10,932 bases of DNA from Lentisphaeria bacterium (GCA_003477185.1 DMTJ01000371.1:1-10932); one strand, 5' to 3'. Positions 1 to 6,821 are shown, counted from the first letter of the stretch. A program made the numbers and translations. The notes: generated by a model from the letters alone, not told the origin.

Positions 1-90
1 TCGGTAGGGATCGCGCGTCTGCCGCCATGGCAAGTCTCTGCCTTCGCGCCGATACCAATCCACCAGGGCGGCTGCCCATTCTGTTGCCAT
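1..90 (-). CDS. mutY: A/G-specific adenine glycosylase MutY, N-terminal fragment
   Basis: The gene starts at the ATG at 90-88 and runs leftward off the window, so only the first 30 residues are visible. They contain WYRREGRDLPWRQTRDPYR, the hallmark opening of MutY, where family members read roughly 'L..WY...GR.LPWR.TRDPYRIW'. A Shine-Dalgarno-like GGGAAG lies at 103-98, seven bases before the ATG, which supports this start. MutY removes adenine mispaired with 8-oxoguanine in base excision repair. The catalytic residues, the iron-sulfur cluster and the C-terminal NUDT1-like domain lie outside the window and cannot be checked. The gene is divergent from the glycosyltransferase to the right. 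The identification rests on a short but very characteristic segment. Confidence 0.82.
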   Translation of the reverse strand, partial: MATEWAAALVDWYRREGRDLPWRQTRDPYR

Positions 91-241
91 TTTTGTACTT
101 CCCGACTGTGCTCTGACAATTTCGTGACAACTGGAGGGCCTTTCCGAGGCAAGCTTCATCTTGGCATCGTTTCTGCATAGGTCCAATTGGACGAGGTCGA
201 TTTACCTAAATGAACCGAGATTGACCATGGTTGGAAGACGA
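91..241. promoter_or_regulatory. Divergent intergenic region between mutY and the glycosyltransferase
   Basis: These 151 bases must hold the promoters for both divergent genes. A perfect 12-base palindrome, GTCCAATTGGAC, lies at 181-192. A direct repeat TGACAA occurs at 114-119 and 125-130, spaced 11 bases start to start, about one helical turn. Either could be a regulator site, but no regulator is encoded nearby and no strong -35/-10 pair stands out. The frame of the glycosyltransferase stays open back to a TTG at 161, so part of this region could be coding if a more distal start were used. Confidence 0.35.
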
Positions 242-1498
242 ATGATTATTATTGCCCGGGCAGATCCGATTATCTGCAGGCACGCGGCAGAAGCGCGCAA
301 CTTGGCGGAGGCAGCGCTGCAGGGCGGATTCGAGCAGGTGCGGATTGTGACCTGGCCACTGGCTACGATTCTGGAAAGCACCCTGCCCTGCAAGCAACTA
401 TCGCGCATTTCTCCGTACTCGGAAGGGATCGTGGTGGACCGGCCCGAGGCCTTGGCTGGCAGCCAAGTGCTGGACGGCCGCCTGCTGCAAGCGATGACCG
501 GGCACGTGAGCGAGATGCTGATGGATGGCGTACCGACCACTATCGTGTCGCTTTATCTGGTGCCACATGCCCAGGTGGCGGTAGATGCGGTGCAGTCGGT
601 GCGGCGCTCGGGCGTGCAGCCTGATGTGCACACAATCGCGGAAGCAGTCGGATCTGATGTCACCGGCATCGTCCGCTGTGCGCTGGCAAGCGGGCATTTC
701 GGGGCAGCACAACAAGTGCTGGGGACATTCCTGGCCAATGATTGTCCGGTGGCGGTCTCTGAGTATACGCGCTCGATCATTATCGACCACGCGACGGAGG
801 TCGATCATGCGCTGGGTACGCACTATGCCCCGCAGATGGGCGCCCGCCTGCGCGTGAGCTACCCCGCGATTGATACGGCTTCGTTTATCAACGCGGAAAG
901 CAACCGGGATTTGATCAGCCAGACGCTGGCTCGCTACCGATTGTTGGAGGGCAAGTTCATCCTGTTTCTATCGCGGGTATTGGAGGCCAAGGGAGTCGCC
1001 GACCTGATCGAGGGCTATCGCCGCAGTAAACTGTATGGCATGGTCCCGTTGGTGATCGCCGGGACAGGGGACTTTCTGGAACAGGCACAGGCACTGGCCA
1101 CCGGCGACGAGCAGACGATCATGTTTCTGGGTGCGGTGGATGAGCAGGAGAAGCGGGCGTTGATGCACGGCTGCGGGGCGTTTGCGCTTCCCACTAAATC
1201 TCTGCCTGACTGTACGGCGACATTCGCCGTAGCGATCGCCGAGAAGATGCTCTCCGGCGGCAGCGGCCCGGTGATCACGACGCGCGTGGGTGGCGCCTGC
1301 GAGGCCACGGGCGATCACTGTCTTTATGTGAGCCCGGGAAGACCAGACGAGATCGCGGCGAGTCTAGAGCGGGCGCTCCTCCTGATGTCGCTGGATGCAA
1401 GACGTGAATTGAGTGAGAGCGCCCGCAGCTATGCGATGCAGTTCGATTGTGCCCGGGTGCTAAATAATCTGCTGGGGACTCTGCTGCGAGCAGCCTGA
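242..1498 (+). CDS. GT4-family (GT-B fold) glycosyltransferase
   Basis: The protein has 418 residues from the ATG at 242, preceded by GGAAGA at 232-237. In-frame alternatives are an ATG at 227 and a TTG at 161, but MIIIARADPI at 242 looks like the first beta strand of the N-terminal Rossmann domain. The C-terminal half shows GT4 features: FLSRVLEAKGVADLIEGYRR (about 242-261, with the R and K that usually contact the donor phosphates), VIAGTGD (271-277), FLGAVDEQEKRALMHGC (295-311) and a donor-binding loop ending in VITTRVGG (344-351). In the EX7E motif only the second Glu (E334) is present; the first position is A326. No signal peptide or membrane segment is evident, so it is probably cytosolic. 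Donor and acceptor cannot be predicted. It converges on recQ, with 26 bases between the stop codons. Confidence 0.85.
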   Translation: MIIIARADPIICRHAAEARNLAEAALQGGFEQVRIVTWPLATILESTLPCKQLSRISPYSEGIVVDRPEALAGSQVLDGRLLQAMTGHVSEMLMDGVPTTIVSLYLVPHAQVAVDAVQSVRRSGVQPDVHTIAEAVGSDVTGIVRCALASGHFGAAQQVLGTFLANDCPVAVSEYTRSIIIDHATEVDHALGTHYAPQMGARLRVSYPAIDTASFINAESNRDLISQTLARYRLLEGKFILFLSRVLEAKGVADLIEGYRRSKLYGMVPLVIAGTGDFLEQAQALATGDEQTIMFLGAVDEQEKRALMHGCGAFALPTKSLPDCTATFAVAIAEKMLSGGSGPVITTRVGGACEATGDHCLYVSPGRPDEIAASLERALLLMSLDARRELSESARSYAMQFDCARVLNNLLGTLLRAA

Positions 1499-1526
1499 AG
1501 CACGGTCAAGCTCAAGGACTCAGGCT
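1492..1526. terminator. Possible weak bidirectional terminator hairpin
   Basis: AGCCTGA at 1492-1498 pairs perfectly with TCAGGCT at 1520-1526, giving a 7-base stem with a 21-base loop exactly between two convergent genes. The arms overlap both stop codons. There is no T tract on either side, so it is not a textbook intrinsic terminator; the placement is the main argument. Confidence 0.25.
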
Positions 1527-3849
1527 ATTCGGCGTTTTCCTGCCGCCAGACCCGAATCTCACGGAGGAAGGCGGGTAGCACGGTGCGGGAATTCTTGGCC
1601 CCGATGCCTTTGACGGCCATGCCTTCTTCTTTGGTCACCGGTGCTAGGTTTGCCAGCGCCTGCAGGGTGCCGTTGTTGAGGATTTTGAAGGCGGGCACGC
1701 CACGCTTGGCGGCCATCTCGTCTCGCACCGTCCGCAGGCGCTCGTAGAGATCTGCGTGGTCTCCGGAGGTCGCTGGCGCTGGTGCGGACTCCGCAGGGGC
1801 GGATTCGACAACGCTGCTCGGAAAAACCATCGGCACTCGCTTGCTGCGGGCCATGACCTCGCGGCCAAGCGGGGTGATGATCACCAGCGGATACTTGCTT
1901 TCGCCGTTGCGCTTGACGCAGCCTGAGCGCATGAGCACATCGAGAAGCTGGAGCACCTCGGCGCTGGAGCAGTCTACGGCCCCGTAGCCGGACAAGTGAT
2001 GCAGGCCAGCATCGTATATCTCGCGACTCTGGGAGCCGGTCACGAACTGGGCAACACGGTTGCGCCCAAAGCGGCCACGCAGGGCCTCAACCCCGGTGAG
2101 GACGCGCACGATCAATTCTTCCTCGGCGGTAGTCGGCAGGCGGCTGCTGGCAGTAGTTTCGCCGCTGCAAAGGTCACAGGTTCGACAGCGCCATTCGCCG
2201 GGTTCCTGGCCAAAGTAGGAAATGAGGTAGCGTTGGCGGCAATCGTGGGTATGCGGATAGCGACAGACGATGTCGAGGCGATCGGTCTCGAGCTGGGCGC
2301 GGCGTTTCTCGTCTTCGAACGAGACGGCTAGGGTAGCCTCCTGTGGCTTTCGCAGGGTAATCCCGCGGCCGGAGAATGGCGGCAGCCAGACTAGCTCAGC
2401 GCCGTTGAGAGCGCGAATGACACGGCGCACTTGGTCGCCGTCTAGCCCGGACAGACGCTCGAGGTCTTCGTAGGTGATGTCGACCCCAAGGCTAAGTTCA
2501 TGGCCGTAACGTTGGAGTAGGATGTGCATCATCCTGCCGCGCTGGGTGTCGGGCCTAGGGAACTTGCGCAAGGCTTCTTCGCGGGAGACTTGCATGCTTA
2601 GTTGCCCGCGGTTCTGGTGTCGGTTACCTCGCACGATATACTCGTACTTCTCGAGCACTTTTAAGGCAGCGCTGATTTGTTGATCGCCTTTCACATCAGG
2701 GATGACATCGGCGAGCAATGCCTGGGATACTTCAAGGTAGTTGGAGTTTTCCTGCATAGCCCGGGAGCGCAGTTCCTGGTAGACTCGGGTCACGACAAAG
2801 GGCGGCGGATTGCTCATCTCGATGAAGAACTCATGAATCATGCGATCCTGCTGGGAGAAGAAGAGGATGCAGCGGGCATCCTCGCCATCTCGGCCGGCCC
2901 GACCAGCTTCCTGATAGTAGGCCTCGAGGCTGCCTGGGATATTGAAATGGATCACGCGGCGGACATCGGGACGGTCGATGCCCATGCCGAAGGCGTTGGT
3001 GGCCGCGACGACAGGACAGGCGTCATGAGTGAAGTGTTCTTGGGCCTGGGTGCGTTCATCGTCCGTCATTCCGGCGTGGTAGCGAATGCAGCCAAGTTCG
3101 GCACCAAGCAGGTCGATGACCTTGCGTGTGGCAGCGTAGATAATGGTGGGCGCCGGTTCCTCTGCCAGCATCTTCTGGATCTGCTTGATCTTGCGCTCCT
3201 GGCTGTTGGTCGGGAGGCAGGAAAAGGCAAGATTCGGCCGGGTGAAGCCAGTCACGAAGACGGACAGCTCTCGCCGTAGTTGGGTGGTAATGTCGGCACG
3301 CACCACTGGCGTGGCGGTCGCGGTAAAGGCGCAGACCTGCGCAATGTTCAGATCCTGCAGATGCTGCCCCATACGCATGTAATCTGGCCGAAAATCATGG
3401 CCCCACTGGCTGATACAATGGGCCTCATCAATCACGGCCATGGATGGTGGATGGGTCTGCAGCAAACGCCGGAATGATTGGGAGCGAAACCGTTCCGGCG
3501 CAACATACAGCATCTTCACTTCATTGCGGGCAACACGCGCCATGGTCTCCTGCTGCTCAGTTGGAGACATGGTGCTGTTGATGAATGTGGCGGGGATGTT
3601 CTTGCGCAGCAGCCCGTCTACTTGATCCTTCATCAGCGAGATGAGCGGCGAAAAGATGAGGGCATAGCCGGGTTTCATCACGGCAGGGAGCTGATAACAC
3701 AGGGATTTTCCGGCACCTGTCGGCATGACCACGCACATCTCCTCGCCATGAAGGATGCGTGAGATGACTGCTTCCTGCCCTTCCAGAAACGCATCGTGCC
3801 CGAAGTATTGGGCGAGCGCGTCGAGTGGGCCATTGTCCTGCCCTTCCAC
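1525..3849 (-). CDS. recQ: ATP-dependent DNA helicase RecQ with extra inter-domain region and HRDC
   Basis: This is a 774-residue 3'-5' SF2 helicase of recombination and replication-fork repair. Visible motifs are MPTGAGKS (Walker A, 42-49), DEAH (141-144), the RecQ aromatic loop QWGHDFRPDY (148-157), TATATP (176-181) and QEAGRAGRDG (motif VI, 313-322). A zinc site is formed by C537, C555, C558 and C561. A winged-helix RQC region spans about 570-670, then a Pro/Ala/Ser linker and an HRDC domain at about 696-774, including GVPAFKILNNGTL and VKGIGAKN. E. coli RecQ has about 610 residues. The excess here is mainly some 190 residues (about 337-525) between motif VI and the zinc site, which normally lie close together. 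The start is GTG at 3849, with CAGGA about ten bases upstream; the stop is TAG. It lies 3 bases downstream of pgsA and is presumably co-transcribed with it. Confidence 0.95.
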   Translation of the reverse strand: MEGQDNGPLDALAQYFGHDAFLEGQEAVISRILHGEEMCVVMPTGAGKSLCYQLPAVMKPGYALIFSPLISLMKDQVDGLLRKNIPATFINSTMSPTEQQETMARVARNEVKMLYVAPERFRSQSFRRLLQTHPPSMAVIDEAHCISQWGHDFRPDYMRMGQHLQDLNIAQVCAFTATATPVVRADITTQLRRELSVFVTGFTRPNLAFSCLPTNSQERKIKQIQKMLAEEPAPTIIYAATRKVIDLLGAELGCIRYHAGMTDDERTQAQEHFTHDACPVVAATNAFGMGIDRPDVRRVIHFNIPGSLEAYYQEAGRAGRDGEDARCILFFSQQDRMIHEFFIEMSNPPPFVVTRVYQELRSRAMQENSNYLEVSQALLADVIPDVKGDQQISAALKVLEKYEYIVRGNRHQNRGQLSMQVSREEALRKFPRPDTQRGRMMHILLQRYGHELSLGVDITYEDLERLSGLDGDQVRRVIRALNGAELVWLPPFSGRGITLRKPQEATLAVSFEDEKRRAQLETDRLDIVCRYPHTHDCRQRYLISYFGQEPGEWRCRTCDLCSGETTASSRLPTTAEEELIVRVLTGVEALRGRFGRNRVAQFVTGSQSREIYDAGLHHLSGYGAVDCSSAEVLQLLDVLMRSGCVKRNGESKYPLVIITPLGREVMARSKRVPMVFPSSVVESAPAESAPAPATSGDHADLYERLRTVRDEMAAKRGVPAFKILNNGTLQALANLAPVTKEEGMAVKGIGAKNSRTVLPAFLREIRVWRQENAE

Positions 3850-3852
3850 GCG

Positions 3853-4416
3853 TTACGTATCCTGCATGTACAGCTGCCGGTTTTCGTAGAAATAGGACCA
3901 GCCGGAATATGCGGTAAACGCGGCAACGCCGTAGAGCGTCCAGGTCCATGCCACTTGGCAGGTCTCCAGCGGCAGCCAGCCTACCCAAAGTGCGCCGCCG
4001 AAGACAAGCCCCAACATCTGACAGGTGGTCTTGGCCTTGCCGATGTTGTTCGCGGCCAGGGCGATATTTCGCTTGGCAGCAAGTGAGCGCAGCCCAGTCA
4101 CGCCAAATTCTCTCGCAACAAGAACCACAGCGATCCAAGCCGGACATAGCTCGTGTCCGACGAGCGTCACGTAGCTCCCAACCGTAAACACTTTATCCGC
4201 GAGGGGGTCGATCAACTTCCCAAAGTCGGTCACTAAATCGTACTTGCGGGCAATGTACCCATCCAAGATGTCGGTGAACCCGGCCACAATGGCCATGAGG
4301 TACGCGATCTTCCACCAGAGCAAATGCCCCTCGACCGACGCCGGAATCGCAGCAAGTCCCAAGAAGACACCGGTGGCAAGGAAACGGCTGACTGTCAGCT
4401 TATTAGGTAAGTTCAT
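3853..4416 (-). CDS. pgsA: CDP-diacylglycerol-glycerol-3-phosphate 3-phosphatidyltransferase
   Basis: This integral membrane enzyme transfers phosphatidyl from CDP-diacylglycerol to glycerol-3-phosphate, giving phosphatidylglycerophosphate, the committed step to phosphatidylglycerol and cardiolipin. The CDP-alcohol phosphotransferase signature DGx2ARx8Gx3Dx3D is complete: D52, G53, A56, R57, G66, D70 and D74 in a 187-residue protein. Several hydrophobic segments surround it. I chose the ATG at 4416 because MNLPNKLTVSRF matches the usual PgsA beginning. The frame stays open upstream to a GTG at 4485, but those 23 residues are Cys/His-rich and not PgsA-like. Neither start has a good ribosome binding site, a small uncertainty. 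A related phosphatidyltransferase such as PgsA2 cannot be fully excluded. It is the first gene of a pgsA-recQ unit. Confidence 0.92.
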   Translation of the reverse strand: MNLPNKLTVSRFLATGVFLGLAAIPASVEGHLLWWKIAYLMAIVAGFTDILDGYIARKYDLVTDFGKLIDPLADKVFTVGSYVTLVGHELCPAWIAVVLVAREFGVTGLRSLAAKRNIALAANNIGKAKTTCQMLGLVFGGALWVGWLPLETCQVAWTWTLYGVAAFTAYSGWSYFYENRQLYMQDT

Positions 4417-4593
4417 GGAAAAGGGTGGCGCGTCCAAGTGATTGAAACAGTACGGGTACAACTGCCCGCAATGCCTGCCATTCACGCAGCCACGACCCGC
4501 AGGAACGATTGGAAATCGGCGATCCTGGCAAACGCTCCTGATACCTGTTAGACTGCGCTATGACTTTTATGATTTCGCGCAGATTTGAGACCT
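4417..4593. promoter_or_regulatory. Divergent intergenic region between pgsA and the decayed receptor gene
   Basis: This segment should hold the pgsA promoter (leftward) and the former receptor promoter (rightward). A TATGAT at 4568-4573 is a plausible -10 for the receptor, 20 bases before its ATG, but no convincing -35 is seen (TTAGAC at 4548-4553 gives too short a spacer). No leftward promoter could be assigned with confidence. On the minus strand a short frame from TTG 4531 ends inside the start of pgsA; it is discussed in the findings. Confidence 0.3.
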
Positions 4594-5207
4594 ATGAATT
4601 AGCACTCTTTTCACGCCTTGGCGTTTGCCCTGATTTTGAGTCTTTCGGTGCACGCTGAATACACAGCCCGACCAGAAACCGAGCGGGAACTTCTAGACCT
4701 GTGCCTGGAAGAGCTCATGGATCTCAAGGTGACCACCGTCTCAAAGCGGTCCACACCGTTTTCGGATAGACCCGCGGCGGGTTTCGTTTTGACTCGTGCA
4801 GAGTTGATTCGCTTTAGCGTCTCGCAGATAACAGATGCGCTGCGATTGGTTCCGAGCGTGCAGGTCGCGCGACTAGATTCGAAGAAGTGGGCGATCATGG
4901 CACGCGGGGGCGGAACTCTGCTCGCGAATAACCTGCTGGTGATGATCGATGGGCGAAGTGTCTGCAATAAGATTTTCTCAGGCGTGCTGTGGCATAACCC
5001 CGATCTGCAGTTCGAGGACATTGAACGCATTGAGGTGGTTCGCGGCCCGGTAAGCTCATCCTGTAGGCCAACGCTGTGAACGGAATTATCAACATCATTA
5101 CCCGTCCAGCTCAGAGGCGCTTGGCGGGGGCATCGAGCTCGCTGTGGGGAACGGGGCGGCGAACGGCCATCCGCGGCGTTGCATGCCGCGCACATGCCAA
5201 AATCTAA
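4594..5207 (+). pseudogene. TonB-dependent receptor, 5' remnant (signal peptide and plug)
   Basis: Intact relatives are outer-membrane receptors of about 600-750 residues with a plug and a 22-strand barrel. Reading from the ATG at 4594, the frame gives M-N, then TAG at 4600-4602, then a hydrophobic signal peptide (SFHALAFALILSLSVHA). Plug-domain hallmarks follow: LEELMDLKVTTVSKR, ALRLVPSVQVAR, LLVMIDGRSV and EDIERIEVVRGP. At about 5065 one base is missing (TGT-AG-GCC where a Trp-Gly-Ala is expected). The next frame resumes with ANAVNGIINIITRPA, the conserved plug end, from 5067, and stops at TAA 5205-5207. Only about 200 codons survive and the barrel is absent. A short stretch at 5216-5254 resembles a receptor C-terminus ending Phe-stop, with an in-frame TGA just before the Phe, so the barrel was probably removed by an internal deletion. 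It headed a locus with the YfiR-like and kinase remnants downstream. Confidence 0.88.
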
Positions 5208-5219
5208 CGTTAATTCCGC

Positions 5220-5630
5220 GTGGGCCCGACGTACAGGTTCTCGTCTGATTTTAAGTATTTTCTCACAGTCACCGTTTTCTGTGCGGCCGTCTCCACGTTC
5301 GCGCAGGAGCCAGCGCCCGCAGGCCAGAGTCGTCTGCAGGCGATGATCGTGTATAACATCGCACGATCTGTAACCTGGCTGGCGGCAGACTCTCTGCCGA
5401 GGAATCGGTTTCGCATAACCGTGGTAGGTGGGACTGCCCATAACAGCGGGCTCTCGGCCCTGGCTTCGCGGAAAGTGATGGGCCTGCCAATCGAGGTTGT
5501 GGATGCCAAGGTCAATGCTCAGTCACCCGCGGACATGATCTACGTGGCCTCCGCTGCCCCGGTCTTGCAGCATAGCGTAGTCGGCAAGATCAGCGATCGA
5601 CAAGTTTCCGCAGCGTTCCTATGTAAAGCC
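5220..5630 (+). pseudogene. YfiR-like (DUF4154) periplasmic protein, remnant fused to a kinase tail
   Basis: The open frame has a Sec-type signal peptide (FKYFLTVTVFCAAVSTFAQ, about residues 11-29) followed by features of the YfiR/DUF4154 family: LQAMIVYNIARSVTWLA (39-55), RFRITVVGG (63-71), ALASRKVMGLPIEVV (80-94) and DMIYVASAAPVLQ (105-117). YfiR proteins are small periplasmic regulators, best known for repressing the diguanylate cyclase YfiN/TpbB, and are often found beside TonB receptors and sensor kinases. Similarity fades near 5625; the frame then runs directly into a histidine-kinase ATPase end at about 5661, so a deletion has removed the YfiR C-terminus and most of the kinase. The only canonical start is GTG 5220, which gives a non-signal-like leader of ten residues; the native start has probably been lost. 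It might still make a truncated secreted peptide. Confidence 0.68.
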
Positions 5631-5639
5631 CTCCGTACG

Positions 5640-6281
5640 CGACCGAGGGACCGGGATTACGCGGACATCTCCGAGAGCATCTTCGAGCCGTTCTTCAAGA
5701 CCAAGCCCTTAGGCTAGGGCACCGGTCGCGGGCTATCCGCTGTCTTTGGCATCGTCCCCCAAACCGGCGAGATTCTTGATGTGGAAACCCACGTGGGCCC
5801 GGGGACGTCCATTCACATCTACCTACCGGAATCTCGCAGCAGCAAAACCGATACGATCCAAACCAGCATCGAGGAAATGCCACAGCGCGGCGATGAAAAG
5901 GTCTTAATCGTCGAGGATGAAAGCAAAGTGCGCAAGATGGCCATGGACGTACTTTCCGGTTACGGCTACACCGTGCTCTCGGCAGGTTCAGGAGAGGAGG
6001 CACTCAATACTGCTCGCGGAAAAGGGGGGCGTAGATCTACCGCTAATGGATCGAGTGATGCCGGGCATCAACGGGCACGCGCTGAGCATCCGGGTTTGGG
6101 CAGTGTTTCTCAAATTTAAAGTTCTGTACATGTCCGGCTAGGGCGGGGACACCTTGATTAGCTAGGGACCTAGAGGGGCGAGATGCTCAACAAGCCATTC
6201 GCGCCCAAAATACTGTTACGCAAAGTCCGAGAGATCCTGGAAAAGCCAGCCCGCACCATTACTTGGGGCGTGCGCAGTTAG
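5640..6281 (+). pseudogene. Hybrid histidine kinase, 3' remnant (ATPase end and receiver domain)
   Basis: Only the last part of a kinase is left. It shows the F box IFEPFFKTKPLG, a TAG at 5715-5717, then the G2 box GTGRGLSAVFGIV and the ATPase end VGPGTSIHIYLPES. A receiver domain follows: VLIVEDESKVRKMAMDVLSG, then a frame change near 6005 (one extra base) to LLAEKGGVDLPLMDRVMPGI with the phospho-acceptor Asp, and FKVLYMSG. TAG codons at 6139-6141 and 6163-6165 interrupt the reading. A further frame change leads to MLNKPFAPKILLRKVREILE, the usual receiver end, which stops at TAG 6279-6281. The dimerisation domain, the catalytic His and any sensor part are missing. With at least three in-frame stops and two frameshifts the gene is certainly dead. 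It is not a recent copy of the intact kinase at 6822, because the matching boxes differ at many residues. Confidence 0.87.
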
Positions 6282-6628
6282 AGATCTGCGACTTCCATGT
6301 CCGCAATCCAGACAATGGTGGCATCCTGACTGGCGTCATTCATGATCAACACCGAAGCATGATCCACGTCCACTGTCAGTGACGCTACCTCAGTCGAGGC
6401 AGCTGCCGCCGGAACTGCTGGCCGCAGAAACAACGCTCCGGCGATCGCGACTGCTGCAAGCGAACTGGTCAAAAACCAGAGCCCGGCTCGCCCGCGGTGT
6501 ACCATCGTCGCATCCTGATGCACTAGGGACAAGCGAGCCCGCGCATCTTCCTGAAACGACTCCATATCCGGCATACGCTCGGTGACCGCTTCCGCCTTCA
6601 ATCCGCGCTCTATTTGATTCCAATTCAA
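6278..6628 (-). CDS. Small single-pass membrane protein of unknown function (anti-sigma-like layout)
   Basis: I do not recognise the family with confidence. The proposed start is TTG at 6628, preceded by AAGGGAG ending seven bases before it, giving 116 residues; an in-frame GTG at 6697 has no such site. Residues 1-45 are charged and helical-looking, 49-68 form one clear membrane segment (GLWFLTSSLAAVAIAGALFL), and an Ala/Pro-rich hinge leads to an acidic tail with VDVDHASVLIMND and ATIVWIADME. This layout, a soluble N-terminus, one helix and a short extracytoplasmic tail, resembles small membrane proteins found with ECF sigma factors, but no sigma factor or zinc-binding motif is present, so that role is only a guess. 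Its TAA (6280-6278) overlaps the kinase pseudogene stop by two bases, and it is divergent from the intact kinase. Confidence 0.6.
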   Translation of the reverse strand: MNWNQIERGLKAEAVTERMPDMESFQEDARARLSLVHQDATMVHRGRAGLWFLTSSLAAVAIAGALFLRPAVPAAAASTEVASLTVDVDHASVLIMNDASQDATIVWIADMEVADL

Positions 6629-6821
6629 AAGCTGGCTCCCTTGTGCTTTGCCTGCTAACCATACATCGTGTGCGAGCGTGAGACGAACCGCAATCACGGT
6701 CTATTCAACGTTTTCGGCAGATTTTTAAAAACTTCTTTGAGAACGTCTGCCCGGACCAATGTTGCAGGCAAGACTGTACCGCCCTATTGTACTGGCGACT
6801 CGCACTACAAAGGACCGCCCC
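6629..6821. promoter_or_regulatory. Divergent intergenic region upstream of the kinase operon
   Basis: This region should hold the promoter of the four-gene plus-strand operon. One candidate is TTGCAG at 6762-6767 and TATTGT at 6785-6790, a 17-base spacer placing the -10 about 31 bases before the ATG at 6822; the match to the sigma-70 consensus is only moderate (3/6 and 4/6). An AT-rich run (6721-6736) lies upstream. A GCAGA/TCTGC inverted repeat (6717-6721 and 6746-6750) flanks the AT-rich stretch; its meaning is unknown. No leftward promoter for the small membrane protein could be assigned. Confidence 0.3.

Noticed and set aside
1..180. Open plus-strand frame at the left edge as a 3' gene end
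   Set aside because: It gives a Cys/Pro-rich unrecognisable product, while the opposite strand encodes the very characteristic MutY N-terminus with a ribosome binding site.
2677..3279. 200-codon open frame on the plus strand opposite recQ
   Set aside because: It is antisense to the motif-bearing helicase core; its sequence shows no family features and no ribosome binding site, so it is a frame shadow of recQ.
4611..5441. 276-codon minus-strand open frame over the receptor and YfiR remnants
   Set aside because: The plus strand carries clear plug-domain and YfiR-like similarity; the minus frame is Arg/Ser-rich without recognisable motifs.
4600..6165. Reassigned amber codon as an explanation for the interrupted genes
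   Set aside because: recQ ends in TAG next to other normally terminated genes, and the same stretch has frameshifts and large deletions that recoding cannot explain.
5640..6281. Kinase remnant as a recent duplicate of the kinase at 6822
   Set aside because: The matching F box, G2 box and receiver segments differ at many residues, so they are separate family members rather than a fresh tandem copy.
6273..6290. CGCAG/CTGCG inverted repeat as a terminator between convergent frames
   Set aside because: Only a 5-base stem with an 8-base loop and no T tract on either side.
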